IMG/VR virus record: IMGVR_UViG_3300034105_004543
Coordinates: 38,337 to 102,336 of that record
Origin: a virus
Direction: 5' to 3' (one strand)
Length of the DNA: 64,000 nt
In this document: positions 35,901-45,300 of the stretch, one piece after another
Layout: every line of letters begins with the position of its first letter
How positions within the stretch are numbered: the stretch's first letter is position 1
Program-made: the position numbers and the translations under genes
The notes under the pieces: model-generated
Told to the model about the DNA's origin: nothing
Databases searched by the model: none
Seen by the model: the letters and a program-made list of their open reading frames with translations, nothing else

Positions 35901-38475
35901 TCGGGAATGGAAGGAATATGAATCCATATGGGAGTACCCAGCGGAGGGATCAACAATAGACACTCTTAGAAAAACTATACCTACTGAGATACTTGACTTT
36001 GCAACATATGGAAATAAGGCCGATGACGGTCAGGATCTATTGGTTAGAACCACAGAGTCACCAACTGGAGCTTATGGCACCATAATATTGAATCAGGAAA
36101 TTCTTGTAGTTTCTAGTGTAATATCGAATCAGATCACGATTGGCCAGTACGGGTATGCAATAGTCACAACAACAACCCCACACTCTTTACAAAATGGTGA
36201 TAATGCAACATTAACTGGAAGTATACCAGAGATCAATGGTAGATGGCCAGTAACAGTTACTGGTGCGTCATCTTTCTATATACCAGTTACCCTCAGTTAT
36301 GCATGGTCCGGTGTTTTATTAGAAATGACACCAATAAACTATCTGTATGTTGATATCTCCATATACACATCTCAGGAAATTCTAAGTATCGGATCAATAT
36401 CCATTTATGTTAATAATAGACTGATTGGAAATAGTAAAACCGGCGACACTTTATATAACACAGCAAATGAGATAACGTCATCTATAAATTCTCTTAGAAC
36501 ATATCCGGATTACTTTGCATCGTGCGAGAATCCACAGGAAAATCCAGTGACAATCACAATATATGCACCGGGTGAGCTTGGAGCGGAACAAAATGGTGTG
36601 CCTTTGAGGGTTGAAGAAACCGGATCTGTAAATGTCATTTCATATTCACCAGTTTTAAGCGGCGGTATTAATTCTAGTGATTATTATGTTTATTGGGACG
36701 AGAACGGCGAGAATTATCCAAACCCAAATCTTAAATATTGGGGAACGAAGAGATTAAATTGGCAGATATTTAATGATAGTACATGGGATAATGGCTATGC
36801 CCATTCTTGGTATGATTATGAGTTTAATAACGATTGGTTGGGTGGATATGAATTACATTCAATTGTAGCAAACGATAAACTTAGAATTTCCACTGGTAAT
36901 GAGACTTATCCATTTCCAAGCACTCTAACTTTTTCTGGTGGTTATAATCTAACCTTATCGGAAGCAGCAGCACAGCTTAATGCTGCTGATTCACATATAA
37001 CAAATTTTTACTATAGAGTAATTCCAGACGATACAGGTTCGTTGCTAACAGTAAATGGTCCAATGAATATCGATATGGGTAATTCGATATTGAATAATGG
37101 ACCATATCCACCGCCTCCATCATTGATCGGGGGAAGTCCATTACTTGTGGTTGATTTTGGTTATGCCGGGGGATCTCCTGTTACAACATCAACGACAACA
37201 ACAAGTACAACAAGTACAACAACAACGACAACCACGACAGCTGCTCCTACAACAAGTACCACCACCACAACAACATTACCTACGACTTATAGTTATCAAG
37301 CAATTATTTATGATTGTGTGACATGTACTCCTACTGGAAGCAATGTTAGCTTTACGAATGGTGAATTATTAACTGTAGGTAAATGGTATGCATGGGAAAA
37401 TTACTCAACTGGAATTTATTATAAAATCTTAATTGATGTTTATAATGGTACAATTGGAGGTACTCCTAATGCGATACTATATGATGTAGATAAGAAAGAT
37501 ACCTGTGCGGAGGTAGTCTGTACGGATTGCGCATTTGCTGGGGGTACCGCTGTTTTTGTACCTGCAACCACAACCACAACAAGTACTACTAGCACAACAA
37601 CAACCACAACAATACCGGTTCCTGTTTCTAGTAAATATGGAGATACTGCAAATAACCCAAGATTTATGGTTATGGATTCCTCTGGTAATCTTTATGTAAC
37701 AACTTCTTATTCAAATATTATAACAAAAATAACACCTGGAGGTGTATCAAGTACTTTTGCAACAGTGGGAACTGGTCAGCAGGGTCCGATGGGAATTACT
37801 ATTGACCCTTCAAATAATCTCTATGTTGCAAATGAATTTGCAAGTACTGTTTCAAAAATAACACCTGCTGGTGTAGTTACTATTTTTGCAACTACTGGAT
37901 CTGGTCCATGGGGAATTGTTAGGGATCGTTTTGGGTATTTTTATACTTCAAATAGTAATGCAAATAGTGTTACGAAAATAACTCCGGGAGGGGCTTCTAG
38001 TCAATACGGAGGCACGATAGGAGCTGCTCCCCGTGGAATTGTTATTGATTACGATGGTAATGTCTATGTAGCATGTCAGGGTTCAAATTCAGTTTGGAAA
38101 ATTACACCTACTGGAACTACTTCTAAATTAGCAGATACCGGAATTAGTCCAAATGGAATTGTTATGGATTCATCGGGTAATATTTATACTGCAAATACAG
38201 GATCTGATAATGTTACAAAAATAACGCCTGCGGGTGCAGTTACTACTCCTTTTGCAACTACTGGCGATGCGCCAATTTCGATTGCTATTGATCCTTCGGG
38301 TAATCTTTATACTTCAAATTATGGATCTAATAATGTTTCAAAAATTACTACATCAGGGGTATCTACAATATTAGGAACTACTGGAAATAATCCATATGGA
38401 ATTTTTCTTGATCCTTTGAATAATGTATATACAGCGAATTTGAATTCGAACACAGTAACAAAAATAACAGTTTAA
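32980..38475 (+). CDS. Giant gp7-like baseplate protein with poly-Thr linkers and a seven-bladed beta-propeller
   Basis: This is a 1831-residue protein. The first ~550 residues are baseplate-like. A block near residues 305-385 (ERFKVLLENIGRSFYNSD, YKGLINALKFFGYQDMRIKE) belongs to the large wedge protein found beside gp6 in T4-like phages (gp7-like). Ig/PKD-like and SH3-like strand domains follow (RVKVKSTGIFGTVRVVYYST near 825). From about residue 1402 there is a Thr/Ser tract, a roughly 90-residue Cys-containing domain (CVTC, CAEVVCTDC), a second Thr tract, and seven repeats of the form (P-x-G-I-x-x-D-x-x-G-N-x-Y-x-x-N ... V-x-K-I-T), a propeller of the NHL/Vgb-like type. The propeller end is unlike any T4 wedge protein and is probably a displayed adhesin domain. 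Confidence 0.78.
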   Translation: MANLNLNFYNKNGNPLNFDYIGATGPTPLDTKFSHILGASASTSGYFQWSETSDDYSLVFNIADVNSTDLYKWCLEVNDFINKGATVYLNGYIAVANTNFKGKITSVSNIGSTFTITLPKSYFLGQNIISYDTQIYFEGTYDNRPGGYFKGNIYFDPISTGLYENQQVFVVQEFINGSGDVEYGLPHTSNIGLTGARWRTRWYNNNYGDVDVSEIIFTYAIEDQLSGGEGQPLIISYPNMAIPVGSSVGDSYSNGLIVTSNIESDAIAINVALNSPDDLDNVYERKLIIEDITTDTPQKVIEIDFYGQTVAEDERFKVLLENIGRSFYNSDSIILRDHDPAEPVPNFVEINEKRKELLIAGDEIFPYIGSYKGLINALKFFGYQDMRIKEYWLNLNYKNLKLESPLQQNQTFLNKIKSGESKNGYSQSYNVGDVLDNENSGKYKLIQTYGPDGDGNYVLNVTSENTQLPSKSIKKTSLFGLYYDLNKVTGDIDEYGYPIVTDAFKFTQEEILIKIFALKERLKRDYLPLNARIIDITGEGVYFMIQNTKSWTDQMIRSDINIGYDFDFFPNPDFGFIEDLRNFNIRPNSNYIQTPSSYDNSYELDVSFPGGTGSAIRFSGSIPYGITGDNPTIKLEAGKTYNFKVNDSSGYGLDFNITNYAEFPNNQQLWNSNVPSGIINNGATGGSSLEWYIAPGATGTIHYYSNNNPVSLSGSVEIIPATLSDLGNIVNPLDFQQNYTPAQNESLLLAIDKFYNLKQNGKIVELGDDRFDSPEYIDPLTGIPYETPVGMPIILELSTDRWEWNELNIDWDALLIPTYRPGDRVKVKSTGIFGTVRVVYYSTGEYEIALDNSTTAIFGETELFSTVQNYTILNWKNVDFSNMVEIEWLLNKSATQPGTPYNFAFRGSIVDYYKLAHFLPYTGEYQVICNTYDAFNTKTTVIKNASIFVDPKTIDIDSWTRYREVENYLWDNVDREWKEYESIWEYPAEGSTIDTLRKTIPTEILDFATYGNKADDGQDLLVRTTESPTGAYGTIILNQEILVVSSVISNQITIGQYGYAIVTTTTPHSLQNGDNATLTGSIPEINGRWPVTVTGASSFYIPVTLSYAWSGVLLEMTPINYLYVDISIYTSQEILSIGSISIYVNNRLIGNSKTGDTLYNTANEITSSINSLRTYPDYFASCENPQENPVTITIYAPGELGAEQNGVPLRVEETGSVNVISYSPVLSGGINSSDYYVYWDENGENYPNPNLKYWGTKRLNWQIFNDSTWDNGYAHSWYDYEFNNDWLGGYELHSIVANDKLRISTGNETYPFPSTLTFSGGYNLTLSEAAAQLNAADSHITNFYYRVIPDDTGSLLTVNGPMNIDMGNSILNNGPYPPPPSLIGGSPLLVVDFGYAGGSPVTTSTTTTSTTSTTTTTTTTAAPTTSTTTTTTLPTTYSYQAIIYDCVTCTPTGSNVSFTNGELLTVGKWYAWENYSTGIYYKILIDVYNGTIGGTPNAILYDVDKKDTCAEVVCTDCAFAGGTAVFVPATTTTTSTTSTTTTTTIPVPVSSKYGDTANNPRFMVMDSSGNLYVTTSYSNIITKITPGGVSSTFATVGTGQQGPMGITIDPSNNLYVANEFASTVSKITPAGVVTIFATTGSGPWGIVRDRFGYFYTSNSNANSVTKITPGGASSQYGGTIGAAPRGIVIDYDGNVYVACQGSNSVWKITPTGTTSKLADTGISPNGIVMDSSGNIYTANTGSDNVTKITPAGAVTTPFATTGDAPISIAIDPSGNLYTSNYGSNNVSKITTSGVSTILGTTGNNPYGIFLDPLNNVYTANLNSNTVTKITV
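37183..37287 (+). repeat. Poly-Thr/Ser coding tract 1
   Basis: Runs of ACA, ACG, ACC and AGT codons give about 35 residues that are nearly all Thr with some Ser, broken by AAP and LP. It joins the baseplate body to the Cys-containing domain. The DNA resembles the tracts at 37567 and 38826. Confidence 0.93.
37567..37611 (+). repeat. Poly-Thr/Ser coding tract 2
   Basis: Fifteen Thr/Ser codons between the Cys-containing domain and the beta-propeller. It is probably an extended linker. Confidence 0.9.
37642..38475 (+). repeat. Seven beta-propeller repeats (NHL/Vgb-like)
   Basis: Seven units of about 40 residues each contain a G-I-x-x-D-x-x-G/N-N-x-Y segment and end in x-K-I-T-(P/T)-x-G. By hand count, Ile is ATT about twice as often as ATA here, whereas ATA leads in the first 800 nt of the gene. 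That hints at a separate origin. Confidence 0.85.
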
Positions 38476-38609
38476 GTAAATAAAACCAAATGATAGTATT
38501 CCTAATATTAGTCACTAAGCTGGGATTAGTTTATGTATACACATTTAAACGCATCTCCTGGTTAAAACCACTTTAATTATGAGCTTATATTAATAGAAAT
38601 ATAAAATAA

Positions 38610-39368
38610 ATGAAAACAACTCTTGTAACAATAAATACCCCAGGCATAACAACTGGACCAACTTTCGATATATTTTCCAATGTGGATCTTATTATACCGC
38701 TGGTTTCTGGTGTGGCAAAAAGTTCACTCCTTTCTGGTTACAGTGTAACGAATGTACCTGATGCAGCCACTAGCATCAGAGTTCAATCTATAGGAACATG
38801 CACAACATATGTAGATCTCTCTATAACAACACCAACTACCACCACAACTAGTACCACCACTAGTACAACTACCACCAGTACAACTACCACAAGTACAACA
38901 ACGATTTTATCCTGGCCATCGGCATTATTTTCGTTTTATTATGCTACTGGGGGAATAAACAATTGGGAAATTTATGGATACAGCGATCAATCTTCACCGA
39001 TAAATATTCTCGGCGGTGGTCAGGATTTTGGTTCATTAGCAGTCCCAACGGACCCTGCATTTAATAATTTCGAAGTTGTTACATTTCAGTGGTACGGAGA
39101 AACGTGGGCAGGACCTGGCTATAGAAATACAGTTGTTACACTCACAATAAAAGGTGCAACATCTGAACCTACAGGTTGGTCTAATATAACAGTTAATTAC
39201 GCTGGAACAATAACAACACTACCTAGAATAGGACCTAATACCGTAGTTCAAATATACAATGAGCAGGATGGTTTTGGAATTTATAATAATTATGTTACAT
39301 GGAGATGGACCAATGTTACTCCTATACCTTTTGGATATAACTGGTCAGTTACTGTTGATGTTAACTAG
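38610..39368 (+). CDS. Tail-fibre/adhesin-like protein with poly-Thr linker
   Basis: This is a 252-residue protein. Residues 1-72 form a small strand domain (TTGPTFDIFSNVDLIIPLVS, then SVTNVPDAATSIRVQS). A poly-Thr/Ser tract lies at about 73-98. The C-terminal 150 residues are strand-rich (NNFEVVTFQWYGETWAGPGY, VTWRWTNVTPIPFGYNWSVT) and probably a carbohydrate-binding-like or fibre-tip domain. The layout, short head domain then Thr linker then globular tip, parallels the 3' end of the preceding giant protein. A 134-nt gap upstream has no GATATATA and no clear hairpin, so promoter and terminator are unclear. The start follows AAATATAAAATAA. Confidence 0.6.
   Translation: MKTTLVTINTPGITTGPTFDIFSNVDLIIPLVSGVAKSSLLSGYSVTNVPDAATSIRVQSIGTCTTYVDLSITTPTTTTTSTTTSTTTTSTTTTSTTTILSWPSALFSFYYATGGINNWEIYGYSDQSSPINILGGGQDFGSLAVPTDPAFNNFEVVTFQWYGETWAGPGYRNTVVTLTIKGATSEPTGWSNITVNYAGTITTLPRIGPNTVVQIYNEQDGFGIYNNYVTWRWTNVTPIPFGYNWSVTVDVN
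38826..38903 (+). repeat. Poly-Thr/Ser coding tract 3
   Basis: Twenty-six Thr/Ser/Pro codons, mainly ACC, ACA, ACT and AGT, form a third linker in a second gene. Similar DNA in 37183-37287 could allow recombination between the two genes. Confidence 0.92.
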
Positions 39369-39483
39369 TATAATTATGAATATGATAGAATAAAAAAATA
39401 AATCATTCAGGTTTTGATTGTAATTTCATATACACGAAACAATAAATATTCATCATTCTATAACTTTTAAATATTTTTAACCT

Positions 39484-40446
39484 ATGCTGAATAAGGTCGT
39501 TTTCATTTGTGCTCAACCCGATGTTCCATATTTTCATTGGCAGGTTGAGGTTTTCATACATAATGCTATGAAAAATGGCATAAATCCCAATTGGATTGAG
39601 ATTGTATTTGGTTATGATGCTTCACCATCTGCGGAGGGTATGGCTCTTGCTGGAAGATACCCATATGTTAGAGTTTTCTTTTATAAGCAGGATAAAATTG
39701 AAAATTATGGATATATCCCAGTACTGAGGCCAAACATCCTCTCCAAGCATTTCGATGTTTATCCTGAACTTACCAATGAGAATATATTTTATCATGATTC
39801 TGATATTATATTCAGGGAGCTTCCTGATTTTGATCTTTTAACAAATGATGATGTCTGGTATCTTAGTGATACTGTTTCTTATATAGGATCAAATTATATA
39901 AAAAGTAAATCTGAGGATCTATTTATGGATATGTGCAATATTGCTGGTATTGATCCTGTAATCGTTTCTAAAAATAATCAAAATTCCGGAGGTGCTCAGT
40001 ATTTAATGAAAGGAATAGATAGTGAATTTTGGAAGGAAGTTGAATTTCTATCTCTTGATCTTTATAAATATATGAGCGATAGAGAATCCTCGGAGAGATC
40101 CAATATGCATGCAGCGGATATTGCTTCATATAATCCAATTCAAAAATGGTGTGCAGATATGTGGGCTGTTTTTTGGTGCGGATTAAAGAGAGGTAATACC
40201 ATTAGAATATCGGATGAACTTGGGTTTAGTTGGGGTTCATTCCACGGGAGAAGCGAATGGGAAAGGCATAAAATTATGCATAATGCTGGAGTTGTCGATA
40301 ACGGGAATGGTAAATTTTTCTATAAAGGAGAATTTATAAACAAGTCACCATGGGAAGCGGATTTTAGTCAAATTGATCCACATCACAATTCATACAACTA
40401 CGTTCAAGCAATATTGTATGCTAAGGAAAGAAGGAATCTTCCATAG
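39484..40446 (+). CDS. Putative GT-A glycosyltransferase
   Basis: This is a 320-residue protein. The start (VVFICAQPDVPYFHWQVEVF) is a first strand and helix of a nucleotide-sugar-binding fold. NIFYHDSDIIF (100-110) places a DxD-type motif, DSD, at the end of a strand, as in GT-A enzymes that bind a metal and UDP-sugar. NSGGAQYLMKGI (167-178) and WCADMWAVFWCGLKRG near 223-238 match the acceptor side of enzymes that copy this layout. Similar blocks occur in plant-type peptide O-glycosyltransferases (HPAT/serine galactosyltransferase-like), but resemblance is modest. It has no signal peptide or membrane anchor, so it should act in the host cytoplasm. It lies between a poly-Thr fibre gene and another adhesin gene; modifying those virion proteins is a reasonable but untested idea. 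Confidence 0.65.
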   Translation: MLNKVVFICAQPDVPYFHWQVEVFIHNAMKNGINPNWIEIVFGYDASPSAEGMALAGRYPYVRVFFYKQDKIENYGYIPVLRPNILSKHFDVYPELTNENIFYHDSDIIFRELPDFDLLTNDDVWYLSDTVSYIGSNYIKSKSEDLFMDMCNIAGIDPVIVSKNNQNSGGAQYLMKGIDSEFWKEVEFLSLDLYKYMSDRESSERSNMHAADIASYNPIQKWCADMWAVFWCGLKRGNTIRISDELGFSWGSFHGRSEWERHKIMHNAGVVDNGNGKFFYKGEFINKSPWEADFSQIDPHHNSYNYVQAILYAKERRNLP

Positions 40447-40467
40447 TTTTTGTGTCGATTTTTTTTA

Positions 40468-40475
40468 GATATATA
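40468..40475 (+). promoter_or_regulatory. Candidate late promoter GATATATA
   Basis: GATATATA lies 20 nt before the ATG at 40496, after the glycosyltransferase gene. It would drive the two large adhesin genes that follow. Confidence 0.55.
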
Positions 40476-40495
40476 ATCTGAATAAAAATCTATAA

Positions 40496-42340
40496 ATGGC
40501 AGATGTACAATTAGGCATAAATCAGGGAGATCGTATATATTATTATGATCTTAGTCAAGGAGGTGTATCCAGACAATGGACATTCCAGGGTGGTACGCCA
40601 GCTACTGGTGCTGCATATGGACCTGATATTATGTACTATGGAGTTAACTACAGTGGATACGACACTGGTTTAGTCGTAACTGGGGCAGGTGGATTAACTG
40701 CGGAAGCTTACAAATCCGGTATAGTGGTTGTTTATCCCGAGATATTTGATCCATCTATGCTGATAACTACAGGAATTCCAGTTGATGTTGTAAGTAGATC
40801 ATCTCTGGGTAAAACCCTCACTTATGGGGTGACTGGAACTGTGAGTAGTGGAATAGATTTGTATAGCTGGACAATACCACAATTGGGGCCAAGTAATTCT
40901 CCAACTGTGGATTTTACTTATAATGATTGGTATTTATTAACTGGTACATATTTAGGAAGCCCAAATTCATCCTATATTACAAATGTTACCGCTGGTGTTG
41001 TATCTGTAGTTGGTAACGAGACACTATTAACCAAACAAATAGATTTTAGAAAAATCGGGGTTACAGAGAGTGTTAATTACTGGTCTCCTGGTACTTATGC
41101 AACCTCAGGTAAATATTATGATTGTTCAGTTATGCCACAGAGAACCTCCGCTTTAGGGCTCGGCGGAAACTCTCTTGTAATTAAGATAGATTTTAGCCAG
41201 TATTCCCCTAGATGGAATAATACAAGTTTTCATTCGACGCAGGAGGCAGTATATCTATTACCAAATAGTCCGGATCTATCCAAGACATATTCACCAATAA
41301 AAACAAATATTATTTTGAATGGCGATGTACTTGTTAATATTGGTGCAACGGGAGGATATTCTACTCAGCCCGGAGTTATGCTAGGAAATTATATAATACC
41401 TAATGATATAGCATCCAGATTTGCAAGCAAATTTTTTATAACTGACCAGTCTTTAGGCGGTGTGATAACTGCATTGGTGGATGGTAATAGAAAATGGAAT
41501 AATAATGCCGTATCCGATTTTATGGAAAATAAGTATTATCTTTCAGGTTCTAGTAAATTTATAGAATTAGGTGGATTCTACCAAACTGCACTAGATGGTG
41601 CTACTGTTAATTTACCCAATGTCAATCTTGCCTCTGGGATGGGATTTATGAATGAAAGTGGAAATTATACCTGGGACGGCGGATGGCCAAATGTGGATGG
41701 ACCTCCATTCCCGAGTGAATGGTTTCATGGAGTTTCTATACCTTCCAGTCGTCTTTTGTATGATCTATATAATTATACAGTTAATATTGATGTCAGATTG
41801 AAACTTAGAGATTCTGCTGGATCCATCATAGATGATTTTCAATTTATAATTTCTCCCGTCAACGGGGAAGGAAATACACCAGATTATTTAATGATAACTG
41901 CAAGTGAAACCAGCTACGGTAGCTCCAATGGTTTAGATTATTTAATCAATAGCGGAATAGCCTCCAGGGGAGGAGGATTATCTAACAATATAATATTTGA
42001 AAATAATCAGGATCTTTCTCCTTACAATGACACACCCACTGGACTTTATAATGGATATGGGGCTTTTGGTGCTCTCAAAATGTCAATAATAGATCCCAGA
42101 ACTAGCTCGTCATATTCAAATCGTTATATACATTCACTAGAAATAACTTGGGGAACACAAATGTCCGAATTTTTATTTTATATGGTTGGTGATCAAGTAA
42201 ATTTCCCATCTTTCCCATTTGCATCGGATGTTAATGGACCTACAATATCATGGACTGGATTACCTAGTAAAATAACAGTACCAACATCGTCATATACCAA
42301 TTACTTTAGAGGCTGGTACATAGGCGGTGGATTATCATAA
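40496..42340 (+). CDS. Adhesin or fibre protein with PKD-like domain
   Basis: This 614-residue, strand-rich protein has Gly, Ser, Asn and Tyr in abundance. Residues about 20-80 fit a PKD domain: SRQWTFQGGTPATGAAYGPD, then YYGVNYSGYDTGLVVTGAGG and IVVVYPE. The rest has several lectin-like or fibre-like sandwiches but no named motif (GGFYQTALDGATVNLPNVNL near 360). There is no signal peptide. It follows its own promoter and precedes a propeller-containing protein by 20 nt. It is probably on the virion surface and part of host attachment. Confidence 0.55.
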   Translation: MADVQLGINQGDRIYYYDLSQGGVSRQWTFQGGTPATGAAYGPDIMYYGVNYSGYDTGLVVTGAGGLTAEAYKSGIVVVYPEIFDPSMLITTGIPVDVVSRSSLGKTLTYGVTGTVSSGIDLYSWTIPQLGPSNSPTVDFTYNDWYLLTGTYLGSPNSSYITNVTAGVVSVVGNETLLTKQIDFRKIGVTESVNYWSPGTYATSGKYYDCSVMPQRTSALGLGGNSLVIKIDFSQYSPRWNNTSFHSTQEAVYLLPNSPDLSKTYSPIKTNIILNGDVLVNIGATGGYSTQPGVMLGNYIIPNDIASRFASKFFITDQSLGGVITALVDGNRKWNNNAVSDFMENKYYLSGSSKFIELGGFYQTALDGATVNLPNVNLASGMGFMNESGNYTWDGGWPNVDGPPFPSEWFHGVSIPSSRLLYDLYNYTVNIDVRLKLRDSAGSIIDDFQFIISPVNGEGNTPDYLMITASETSYGSSNGLDYLINSGIASRGGGLSNNIIFENNQDLSPYNDTPTGLYNGYGAFGALKMSIIDPRTSSSYSNRYIHSLEITWGTQMSEFLFYMVGDQVNFPSFPFASDVNGPTISWTGLPSKITVPTSSYTNYFRGWYIGGGLS

Positions 42341-42360
42341 AATTAATAAAAAATAAATAA

Positions 42361-45300
42361 ATGGCAAGTTACGGCTTAATAATGAATCAAATAGCTTTGG
42401 ATAGCGAATTCTATGTTTGGGGGAGCGGGCAGGATATTAGAAAATATAACGGAACAAGCTGGGAATATTACGACCATACTAATTCTGCTGTCCCTAGCGG
42501 ATCCCCATATTTTTTAGATACTAGAAGTATAGATATAGATAATGAGGATGTTTTGTGGGCTGGCGTTGCACAAGGACCAACCTCTGGATTGAATGAATTT
42601 GCTGTTTTTTCCATGGATATAAAGGATGTGTCGGTTGGTAATAAATGGAAATTTTCGGACCTTGGTGTTTTTGATCAACCACAGGAAATATCTCTTGTTT
42701 ATGCTTGCCCCTTCGGTGATGACGTACTTGTATTTTCAACACCATTGAATGGCATTGGTGGAACAGGAGCTTCTGGATACACTGAAGTTAGTGGTGTTAC
42801 TGGTGGTAGACTTTTTTATTATCTTAAGACGATTGATAAATGGCGGGAAACTGTACCTGGATATAAATGGCCACATATTTATGATATAAAAGCTAAGGGA
42901 TATGACGGAAATGATTATTTTTATTATGTTGCGACATCCGAAGGGTTATATATAATGCCGGAGGGATCACAAGAGATCCAATACCTTAATGGCACAGGTG
43001 AAATAATAGAACAGGTTGAGGTTTATAATACGAAAACATCTGGTATATTATCAGATAATATTCATTCTTTGGATCTTGACGAGGATGGAAATTTATGGAT
43101 AGGTACAGATCTGGGTATTTCCTTTTTTGACGGGAAAAAATTCTGGAATTACTCATTCGAAGATTATCTTGGTTATAATGCACCTGCTACTAAAATAATT
43201 TCTAGACCAAATGGACATGTATACTTTACATTAGGTGATGGAGAATTGCAGCAGGGAACAGGATTCTGGCACTTTAATGGGTCTACTTTTGACCAGTTCG
43301 ATACAAGCAACAATTCGATAAAGATGACCAATAATAATGTTCTGGATCTAAAACTCATAAAGCATAATACAAAGCAGGGGGATACCACGTTATATGAGAA
43401 TTCTTTATGGGTTCTTTGTTATAATGATCTAGCTTATTTCAATTACGATCAGCCACATATTTATGGTTCATCCAAATATGCAGGTGCAACTGGATGGAAC
43501 TTTACATACTTTAATGATTACGAATTGCCTATTGCTATTTCCTTACCAAAAGTTAATAAATATACATGGACGTATCCAGAATGGATGGTATATCAGGATG
43601 AATATCTGGTTAATAGATTTCCAGGTCTCGATGAAAGAAATCTTTTTCTAACAACGAGACTTAGCGATATAGCTGATGGTAAAGCAGGTAAACAGGCATA
43701 TTGGAATAATTGGCCAATTGAATCTTTTGAGGAAACACAAATCGGGAACTCGATAAATTCGCCATATTTCCAGGATCAAATAACTCTACTCCAATTATCA
43801 CCGCCAGGTTCGGGAGGAATATATGTGGGCGATATCACTATTACCTGCTCCACAACAATAAAAACGAGAAATGGTACAAAGTATTACATCGGGGGTTACC
43901 TGACTGGTAATGTTTTAGCTACCTTTGGTTACAGAAATAGATATCAAGGAGAACCTGCGACACTAAGAAATCTTAACCCAACTCTAGGTGGAGTTTGTAA
44001 TAGCTTATCTTATCCATCATATTCACAGGATTATGGGACTATGGGTTTTGTTGTTTGCTACAATGAATATGGCGAGGTCGAAGCGATAGCGCCTTTCAGG
44101 GGATATAAAACATATGTCCAAGATATAGCCCCTTCTGAGGATGGTAACTTTGTGGCTGTCTCTGGATATTTTTCCAGATTTATTGAGGATGGTCCATATA
44201 TCTGGGATTCATTGGAGGGAGAAAATGCATTGAGAGGCGGACCAACAGGAGCTCCTGCTGGTTTAACTAATATTAATTATTACAATGAGCATAGCACAGA
44301 GTATCCCTGGATAGGAGGTGGAAACTCAATCGCAGGAAGCGGGGATTGGCTATATGCAACAGCCGATCCGCCAACTTTTGGTGGTTTTGGGATCGGTTTT
44401 GAGAATAATCAGGTTTTGGAAGAGATTATATGGTTTTCTTTTAACTATAATGATACTGTTCCTGACAACCAAACAGGTTTATTGCGATCGCTAGTAACCG
44501 GTAATTCTATAACTATTACCGGTGTCTCGTCGTATCTGATTGAATCAATTCAATCTGTTCCTGGCTATACTGGATTAAAGTATAATGTAAAATATGCTAG
44601 CGGAGCAAAGGGTTCATTACCCCAATCTATTGGTGATACGTTCACCTTTACGTTTTATGATTATGCGTCAGATGTGTTTCCTCTAGTTAGATTATTGAGA
44701 AGTAGAACAAGTTCCTGGAATACAAATTCGTGGATAAATGATAGTCCATTCGTTGCTAAAATAGGAAGGGATCTTGGTGGTGTAACATCATTTAGTGGTC
44801 TTGGTTCCAATTCCGATTACCATAGTGACGTTAGAAAATCATATAGAGGTTTAGGGTTTAGACATTTTCCTGCAATATACGCATCTATAGGAACCGATAT
44901 TAAGGAGAGCAAGGTTGATGTCACTAAATATTCGATAGATCTTTCCCTTAAATCGCAAGTCGACCTTCGATTAAACGGGAGAAATCCTGGTGATATGTCG
45001 ACATTAAAGAATTTATGGAATAGATCCAATGATGGTTACTACACATCTGACAAAATACTTGGTACGACGTATCCAATTTCCCAATCAACCGCATGGTGGG
45101 GCGATTCTGTATTATCGTATGTTAGATTGCTATCTGATGATCTTTCTCTTGCGGCAACAATTACCTCAGCAACATATCAGACTTTTCCGCAGGGAACAAA
45201 AATAAGGGCAACAAGGTTTCTTAGTAGCACAAAATCTATGCAAAATGATACTAGCACCATCATAACTGGTGTTTCCAGTACGTCATTCAGTATGGCTGGT

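Noticed and set aside
37183-37611. CRISPR-like or microsatellite array from the ACN repeats
   Set aside because: The repeats are irregular codon runs inside an open frame with no spacers; they are Thr/Ser linkers.
38476-38609. Small gene or regulatory RNA in the 134-nt gap
   Set aside because: I see no open frame, no strong hairpin with T run, and no GATATATA. Short CTAAT/ATTAG inverted words are too weak to call.
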